Under the pieces are notes generated by a model, which had not been told where the DNA came from, searched no databases, and saw only the letters and a list, made by a program, of their open reading frames with translations. A stretch of DNA of 64,000 nucleotides from Rhodoferax sp. (GTDB taxonomy: Bacteria > Pseudomonadota > Gammaproteobacteria > Burkholderiales > Burkholderiaceae_C): the NCBI RefSeq assembly GCF_030653815.1, contig NZ_JAURYQ010000044.1, positions 1 to 64,000 of the forward strand, read 5' to 3'. Position numbers and translations under genes: made by a program. Below are positions 58,980-64,000 of this stretch, in pieces (the first letter of the stretch is position 1; every line of letters begins with the position of its first letter).

Positions 58980-60251
58980 TTATTGACGCTGCCAAACCGC
59001 AGCAAAGAAACCATCGGTCTGATGCCGATGCGGCCACAGCCGTAAAAACCGTTGCTGATTATCACCACCGCTGCACAAGCTGGCAGCCTGCTCCACTTTA
59101 AGCCCTACCAGGACCTCGCCCACATCGAGCGGGACAAAGTCAGGGTTGGCTTCGGAAAACGCCAGCGCGATGGCTTCGTTTTCCTGTGGCAGCACGCTGC
59201 AAGTGGCATACACCAGACGTCCACCGGACTTGAGCAGACGCGCCGCACTTTGCAAAATGGCCGTTTGCTTGACCGTCATTTCATCGACTGCCGTCTGGTT
59301 TTGCCGCCATTTCAAATCGGGGTTGCGGCGCAGCGTGCCCATGCCGGTGCAGGGGGCGTCGACCAGCACACGGTCAATCTTGCCTGAGAGGCGCTTGACG
59401 CGCTCATCGCGCTCATGCGCAATGGCAGCTGGATGCACGTTGGACAAGCCGCTGCGCGCCAGCCGCGACTTGAACGCATCAAGGCGGCCCGCCGAGGTAT
59501 CGAAGGCATACAGGCGCCCGGTGCTGCGCATGGTGGCCCCGATGGCCAGCGTCTTGCCACCGGCCCCGGCACAAAAATCGACCACCATCTCACCGCGCTT
59601 GGCGTCGAGCAGCATGGCCAGCAGTTGCGAGCCTTCGTCCTGCACTTCGAAGTCGCCACGCTTGAAGGCTTCCATTTTGCTTAAAGCGGGCTTGCCGGCA
59701 ATGCGCAAACCCCAGGGTGAATAAGGCGTTGGCACGGCCTTGATGCCCAAGGCGGCCAGCTCCTTTTGCACGTCGGCGCGCTTGGCCTTGAAGTCGTTGA
59801 CGCGCAAGTCCAGCCCGGCGCCCTTGTTGAAACTCTCCACCAGCGGCCAGAAGCCGTCGCCCAACTGGTCCTTGAGCGGCTGCACCAGCCATTCTGGCAG
59901 GTTGTGGCGGTGGCGTTCCATCAAATCTTCGGGCTTGATCTTTTCGCACTGGTCAAGCCAGTTGATCTCCTGCTCGCTGAGGGCGCTGCGCAAAAAGTCG
60001 CCGGGGCCGTAAAAGCCCAGAATGGCCAAGCGGCGTTCTTTGGGGCCGCTGCCGGAAGGCGCAAAATGGTCAAACAACAATTTTTTGCGCAAGACGGTAT
60101 AAACCGTCTCGGCCAGAGTGGCGCGTTCACGCGGCCCAAGGCCACGGTGCTCACGAAAGAATCGCGACACAATGGCATCAGCCGGGTGGTCAAATTTGAG
60201 GGTCAGACGAACCAGTTCGGAACAGGCGTCAAGCAGGGCTTTTGGATGCAT
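58980..60251 (-). CDS. RsmB/NOP-family rRNA (cytosine-5-) methyltransferase
   Basis: A 423-residue SAM-dependent RNA methyltransferase. The N-terminal NusB-like/PUA-like region (about 1-150) is followed by the Rossmann domain with VVDFCAGAGGKTLAIGATM (motif I), DAPCTGMGTLRRNPDLKW (motif IV, releasing cysteine) and YATCSVLPQENE (motif VI, nucleophilic cysteine). The likely target is a cytosine in 16S rRNA, but the family is broad and RsmB itself is usually next to fmt/def. The ATG at 60251 is chosen over one at 60290, where the extension is unconserved. Confidence 0.88.
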   Translation of the reverse strand: MHPKALLDACSELVRLTLKFDHPADAIVSRFFREHRGLGPRERATLAETVYTVLRKKLLFDHFAPSGSGPKERRLAILGFYGPGDFLRSALSEQEINWLDQCEKIKPEDLMERHRHNLPEWLVQPLKDQLGDGFWPLVESFNKGAGLDLRVNDFKAKRADVQKELAALGIKAVPTPYSPWGLRIAGKPALSKMEAFKRGDFEVQDEGSQLLAMLLDAKRGEMVVDFCAGAGGKTLAIGATMRSTGRLYAFDTSAGRLDAFKSRLARSGLSNVHPAAIAHERDERVKRLSGKIDRVLVDAPCTGMGTLRRNPDLKWRQNQTAVDEMTVKQTAILQSAARLLKSGGRLVYATCSVLPQENEAIALAFSEANPDFVPLDVGEVLVGLKVEQAASLCSGGDNQQRFLRLWPHRHQTDGFFAAVWQRQ

Positions 60252-60398
60252 AGGTTCCGATTGTCCCACGGGAACTTTACCCAACTTCACAGCTCAGAGT
60301 TCGGGCTGGCAAAATCAAGTTGCACAATAGCCAAAACCCAAGATCGTCGTGAACCCCGATCACGCCAAACAAACGTCTTCAAAGCCCAAATACACCCG

Positions 60399-61787
60399 AT
60401 GCCCGCGCGCCCCCAACACCCCCTGCCCCACCCCGCCTTGGCCCGCGCCCTTCGGCCTCTGGCCTGCGTCGTGGCACTGTCGCTGGGCTTGGTGCTGGGC
60501 GGCTGTGCCAGTTTGAACCCCGATGAAACCCCGGACACCAACAGCGTAGAACTCACCCAGGCGGGCTGGTGGAAGGACTTTCGCGACCCCTTGCTGACCG
60601 AGCTGATTGCCCGGGCCATGCAGGCCAACCCCAACATCCTGTCGGCCCAGGCTGCCCTGCAGCAGGCGCGTGCGCTGCGTGATGTGAAACTGGCCGCCAA
60701 CCGCCCCAACCTCACGGTATCGGGTGCGGTGCAGCGCAACACCGCCGATGGCGGCGAGGCCAGCGTCAACTTCAGGGGAGGGCTGGACGCCAGCTGGGAA
60801 CTTGACATCTTTGGCGCCAACAAGAGTGCGGTGGCCAACAGCGAGGCCGACCTGCAGGCCGCCAGGGCCAGTTTGCGCGACATGCAACTGAGCATGACCG
60901 CCGAGGTCGCCCTGGCCTACATCCAGTTGCGTGGTTTGCAAGCGCAGCTGGGTATCTCCCGACACAACCTCAACACGCAGCAGGAAACCCTGCAGATCAC
61001 CCAATGGCGTGAACAAGCGGGTTTAGTGACCTCGCTCGAAGTGGCACAGGCCCAGACCGCGGCGGCTCAAACCGCAGCCCAACTGCCTGCCCTGCAAAAC
61101 AGCCTCGCCAAAACGCGTCACAGTCTGTCGGTCCTGACGGGCCAACACCCGCACGAGCTTGACGCCCTGTTGCTGACGATCCAACCCATCCCCCAGGTGG
61201 CCATGCAGCTGGCGGAGGTGATTCCAGCGGACAGCCTGCGCCAACGCGCCGATGTGCGGGCCGCCGAAGCCCGAATCATCGCTGCCTTGGCCTCCGTGGA
61301 TGCCGCCGAAGCGGCTCGTATGCCCAAATTCAAACTGGGCGGCTCGGTGGGTCTGACCGCGCTGACGCTGGCAGGTTTCAGCAATGGGGCTGCATTGGCC
61401 ACGCAGATATTGGGCAGTTTTTCCATGCCATTGCTCGACGGTGGTGCTGCCAAAGCCCAGGTAAGAGCCCAGCAGGCCGTGCTGGCGCAAACCCGGGCCA
61501 ATTACCAAGATACTTTGCTGACCGCACTCAAGGAAGTGGAAGACGCCCTGATCGCCCTGCAGCATGACCGTGAGCGACTGGACTACCTGCAACAGGCCGC
61601 CAGCGCTGCCAACAACGCCGCTCTGCTGGCACAAAACCGTTACAACAGTGGCCTGATTGACTTCCAGACCGTGCTGCAAACCCAGCGCACCCTGCTGGGC
61701 GCGCAAGACAGCGTGGCCAGTCTGCAAGCCGACCTCAGCAGCGGCCATGTGCGCCTGGTCAAGGCGATGGGCGGCGGCTGGCAATGA
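60399..61787 (+). CDS. TolC-like outer-membrane efflux lipoprotein (NodT family)
   Basis: A 462-residue protein with a lipoprotein signal peptide ending LGLVLGGCASLNP (cysteine near residue 36). Two repeated OEP domains carry long helices (about 75-250 and 280-455) that build the periplasmic tunnel, with alanine- and glutamine-rich coiled coils. It forms the outer-membrane exit of a tripartite pump with the adaptor and ABC transporter encoded next. The long open frame upstream lies antisense to the rRNA methyltransferase gene and is not part of it. Confidence 0.9.
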   Translation: MPARPQHPLPHPALARALRPLACVVALSLGLVLGGCASLNPDETPDTNSVELTQAGWWKDFRDPLLTELIARAMQANPNILSAQAALQQARALRDVKLAANRPNLTVSGAVQRNTADGGEASVNFRGGLDASWELDIFGANKSAVANSEADLQAARASLRDMQLSMTAEVALAYIQLRGLQAQLGISRHNLNTQQETLQITQWREQAGLVTSLEVAQAQTAAAQTAAQLPALQNSLAKTRHSLSVLTGQHPHELDALLLTIQPIPQVAMQLAEVIPADSLRQRADVRAAEARIIAALASVDAAEAARMPKFKLGGSVGLTALTLAGFSNGAALATQILGSFSMPLLDGGAAKAQVRAQQAVLAQTRANYQDTLLTALKEVEDALIALQHDRERLDYLQQAASAANNAALLAQNRYNSGLIDFQTVLQTQRTLLGAQDSVASLQADLSSGHVRLVKAMGGGWQ

Positions 61788-61806
61788 ACAAGAAAGAAAG
61801 TACCCG

Positions 61807-63120
61807 ATGACCGATGTCCCGCAACAAGCCCCCCAGGGCAACAGCCCTCAAGCCAGTGATTTGCAGAAACTTTTACAGGAACCTGGCAAACAAGTCTGGT
61901 GGCGCCGGCGCGCACTCTGGGCCACGCTGGTGCTGCTGCTGGCCGCGGGTGGCGGCTACTATTACTGGCAGCAAAGCCAGCAACGCAGTGCAGCGCCCAG
62001 CTTTGTCACCGAGCCTGCCAGCAAGGGTGACCTGACGTTGACTGTCACGGCCAATGGCACACTGCAACCGACCCGCTCGGTCAATATCGGCAGTGAGCTG
62101 TCGGGCACCGTACTGCGCGTGCTGGTGGACGTGAACGACCGGGTCAAGCGTGGCCAGGTCCTGGTCGAGCTCGACACCGCCAAACTCAATGATCAGGTGC
62201 TGCGTTCCAAAGCCGCCTTGGCCAGTGCCCAGGCGCAATTGGCACAGGCCAATGCCACCGTCAAGGAAAGCCGTGCCGGCCTGGCCCGACTGGAAGAGGT
62301 GGCCAAACTCTCGGGCGGCAAGGTGCCCTCCAAAACGGAGCTTGACAGCGCCCGCGCTGCGCATGAACGCGCCGTGGCGGCCGAGGCCAGCGCCAGCGCC
62401 AACGTCGACTCCGCGCGCGCCTCCTTGGCCACCGACGAAACCAACCGCGCCAAAGCCTCGATCCGTTCGCCCACCGACGGTGTGGTGTTGACGCGTTCAG
62501 TCGACCCTGGCAATGCCGTGGCCGCGTCGCTGCAGGCAGTGACACTGTTCACCGTGGCCGAAAACCTGAGCCAGATGCGCCTGCAGGTCAACGTGGACGA
62601 GGCCGATGTGGGCCGCGTCAAGGTTGGCCAACCGGCCAGCTTTACCGTGAGTGCCTTCCCGAGTCGACGCTTTCCGGCCAAGATCACCCGGGTGGCCTAT
62701 GGCTCGACCATCACCGACAACGTGGTCACTTACCAGACCCTGCTCGACGTCGACAACGAAGACCTGAGCCTGCGCCCCGGCATGACGGCCACCAGCACCA
62801 TCACCGCCGTGGAACGCAAGAATGTGCTGCTGGTACCCAACACCGCGCTGCGCTTTTCACCGCAAACCAGCGCGGCCCCGCAAGGCAACGGCGGCATCAT
62901 GGCCAGCGTGTTGCCGCGCATGCCCCGCAGCGGTGCCCGCAAGACCGCCACCGGCGGTGCCGCCAAACAAGTCTGGGTGCTGCGCGAGGGCGCACCGGTC
63001 GCGGTGAACGTCACCCCGGGCATCAGCGACGGTCGCATGACCGAGATCACCGGTGGCGACCTGCAGGAAGGTATGGCCGTGATCACCGACCAGCGCGCAG
63101 GTGGCGCCAGCAAGCCATGA
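61807..63120 (+). CDS. MacA-like periplasmic adaptor protein
   Basis: A 437-residue membrane fusion protein with an N-terminal anchor (WATLVLLLAAGGGYYYW, about 38-54), the lipoyl-like motif VNIGSELSGTVLRVLVDVNDRVKRGQVLVEL, a hairpin of coiled coils (about 125-225), a beta-barrel and a membrane-proximal domain. It links TolC-like and MacB-like components and in E. coli stimulates the MacB ATPase. It lies 19 bp after the outer-membrane gene, and its stop overlaps the ATPase start (ATGA). Confidence 0.92.
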   Translation: MTDVPQQAPQGNSPQASDLQKLLQEPGKQVWWRRRALWATLVLLLAAGGGYYYWQQSQQRSAAPSFVTEPASKGDLTLTVTANGTLQPTRSVNIGSELSGTVLRVLVDVNDRVKRGQVLVELDTAKLNDQVLRSKAALASAQAQLAQANATVKESRAGLARLEEVAKLSGGKVPSKTELDSARAAHERAVAAEASASANVDSARASLATDETNRAKASIRSPTDGVVLTRSVDPGNAVAASLQAVTLFTVAENLSQMRLQVNVDEADVGRVKVGQPASFTVSAFPSRRFPAKITRVAYGSTITDNVVTYQTLLDVDNEDLSLRPGMTATSTITAVERKNVLLVPNTALRFSPQTSAAPQGNGGIMASVLPRMPRSGARKTATGGAAKQVWVLREGAPVAVNVTPGISDGRMTEITGGDLQEGMAVITDQRAGGASKP

Positions 63121-63884
63121 GCACCCCGCCCCTGATTGAACTCATTGGCGTCACCAAAACCTACGGTCAGGGCGCCACGGCACTGCAGGCCCTCAACGGG
63201 GTTGACCTGCGCATTGAGGCCGGTGATTTTGTTGCCATCATGGGCCCCAGCGGCTCGGGCAAGTCAACTGCCATGAACACGCTGGGTTGCCTCGACACGC
63301 CCACCACGGGCCAGTATGTGTTCAACGGCGTCCATGTGGAAACTCTCAACCGCGACCAGCGCGCGCTGCTGCGCCGGCGTTACCTGGGGTTTGTGTTTCA
63401 GGGCTTCAACCTGCTGGCCCGCACCAGCGCCCAGGAAAATGTGGAACTGCCGCTGCTGTACCGCGGTGAGCCCGCCAAAATGCGCCATGCCGCGGCAAAA
63501 AAAGCGCTGGCCTCGGTCGGGCTGGCCGGCTGGGAACACCACACCCCGGCCGAGCTCTCGGGTGGCCAGCAGCAGCGTGTGGCCATTGCCCGCGCCCTCG
63601 TCACCGAACCCGCCGTATTGCTGGCGGATGAACCAACCGGCAACCTCGACACCCAACGCAGCCGCGAGATCATGCACCTGCTGTGGCAGCTCAATGTCGA
63701 CCACGGCATCACCGTGCTGATGGTCACCCATGAGGCCGACATGGCAGCCTATGCCAAACGCATCGTGCATTTTGTCGATGGCGTGGTCGACAACGACACC
63801 CGCAACCCGCAACCCACCGAGGCCCGTCCGGGCGGGCCTGCTGCGCAAGCCATGAGCGCTGCGACCAGCGCAGAGGCCCACTGA
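63117..63884 (+). CDS. MacB-like ABC transporter ATP-binding protein
   Basis: A 255-residue ATPase with Walker A GPSGSGKSTAMNTLG near residue 42, Q-loop LGFVFQGFNLLARTSAQENVELPLLY, signature [15 protein letters not shown], Walker B VLLADEPTGNLD and MVTHEADMAAYA with the switch histidine. In E. coli MacB this domain is fused to the permease; here it is a separate protein with the permease starting 2 bp later. It is likely an exporter of macrolide-like compounds, lipopeptides or siderophores, substrate unknown. Confidence 0.93.
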   Translation: MSTPPLIELIGVTKTYGQGATALQALNGVDLRIEAGDFVAIMGPSGSGKSTAMNTLGCLDTPTTGQYVFNGVHVETLNRDQRALLRRRYLGFVFQGFNLLARTSAQENVELPLLYRGEPAKMRHAAAKKALASVGLAGWEHHTPAELSGGQQQRVAIARALVTEPAVLLADEPTGNLDTQRSREIMHLLWQLNVDHGITVLMVTHEADMAAYAKRIVHFVDGVVDNDTRNPQPTEARPGGPAAQAMSAATSAEAH

Positions 63885-63885
63885 C

Positions 63886-64000
63886 ATGTGGCTCAGCACC
63901 CTGCTGCTCGCCCTGCGCTCGATCCGGCGCAACCTGCTGCGCTCGTTCCTGACCATTTTGGGCATCGTGATCGGTGTCAGCGCCGTCATCACCATGGTCA
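63886..64000 (+). CDS. MacB-like ABC transporter permease, N-terminal part (runs off window)
   Basis: The frame starts with ATG two bases after the ATPase stop and is open to the window edge (38 codons). The translation shows ALRSIRRNLLRSFLTILGIVIGVSAVITMV, the conserved first cytoplasmic helix and membrane segment of MacB/FtsX permeases. The rest lies outside. Confidence 0.85.
   Translation, partial: MWLSTLLLALRSIRRNLLRSFLTILGIVIGVSAVITMV

Overview
The window is GC-rich, gene-dense chromosomal DNA from a betaproteobacterium, most likely Burkholderiales, family Comamonadaceae (Rhodoferax/Polaromonas-like). This placement rests on protein content and gene order (ftsK-lolA-rarA block, trxB next to ftsK, rpmB-rpmG, DUF2237, DUF3429 and NrdJ types common in that group), not on a database search. 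No rRNA or tRNA gene was recognised.

Region 1 (1-5.3 kb) is accessory: the end of an IS3-family element, three degenerate ~80-86 bp tandem units with stem-loops, a serine resolvase with a probable res region, a CPA2-type cation/proton antiporter, a small thioredoxin, a low-molecular-weight phosphatase, and the remains of a diguanylate cyclase gene followed by ~0.6 kb of AT-rich non-coding DNA. Region 2 (5.3-18.5 kb) is a stress and low-oxygen set: a lipoprotein cytochrome c, an orphan GroEL paralogue, a host-attachment-family protein, a tail-less B12-dependent ribonucleotide reductase, an operon of two photolyase-family proteins with a DUF2256 zinc-ribbon protein between them, an FtsH paralogue, cyclopropane fatty acid synthase, an internally deleted Lon-like protease pseudogene, and Hsp20. 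NrdJ and Hsp20 share an FNR-like promoter motif. Region 3 (18.5-25.8 kb) is mostly housekeeping: thpR, an ICMT-like methyltransferase, a YdcF-like protein, a CorC/HlyC protein, apaH, an RhlE-type helicase, a YpfJ-type metallopeptidase and dcd.

Region 4 (25.9-30.3 kb) is an adaptor/FtsX-permease/ATPase export system. Region 5 (30.4-42.3 kb) is a purine uptake and catabolism locus: guanine deaminase, a VUT-family transporter, an adenine/adenosine deaminase, a four-gene BMP-type ABC importer, and divergent xdhAB. Together these could take adenine and guanine to hypoxanthine/xanthine and on to urate. Region 6 (42.3-46.6 kb) has a Crp/FNR regulator preceded by a near-consensus FNR box, and a livFGMH branched-chain amino acid importer without its binding protein.

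Region 7 (46.8-55.9 kb) holds rarA, lolA and ftsK on the minus strand. A plus-strand operon sits between rarA and lolA and encodes an octaheme cytochrome c with one CxxCK and seven CxxCH sites (ONR/NrfA-type nitrite reductase), a CcmF/NrfE-type heme lyase and a TPR protein of NrfG/CcmH type. This respiratory module is the most striking content of the window. Region 8 (55.9-64 kb) has trxB, rpmB-rpmG, a fatty acid desaturase, an RsmB-type rRNA methyltransferase, and a TolC/MacA/MacB-type tripartite efflux operon that runs off the right edge.
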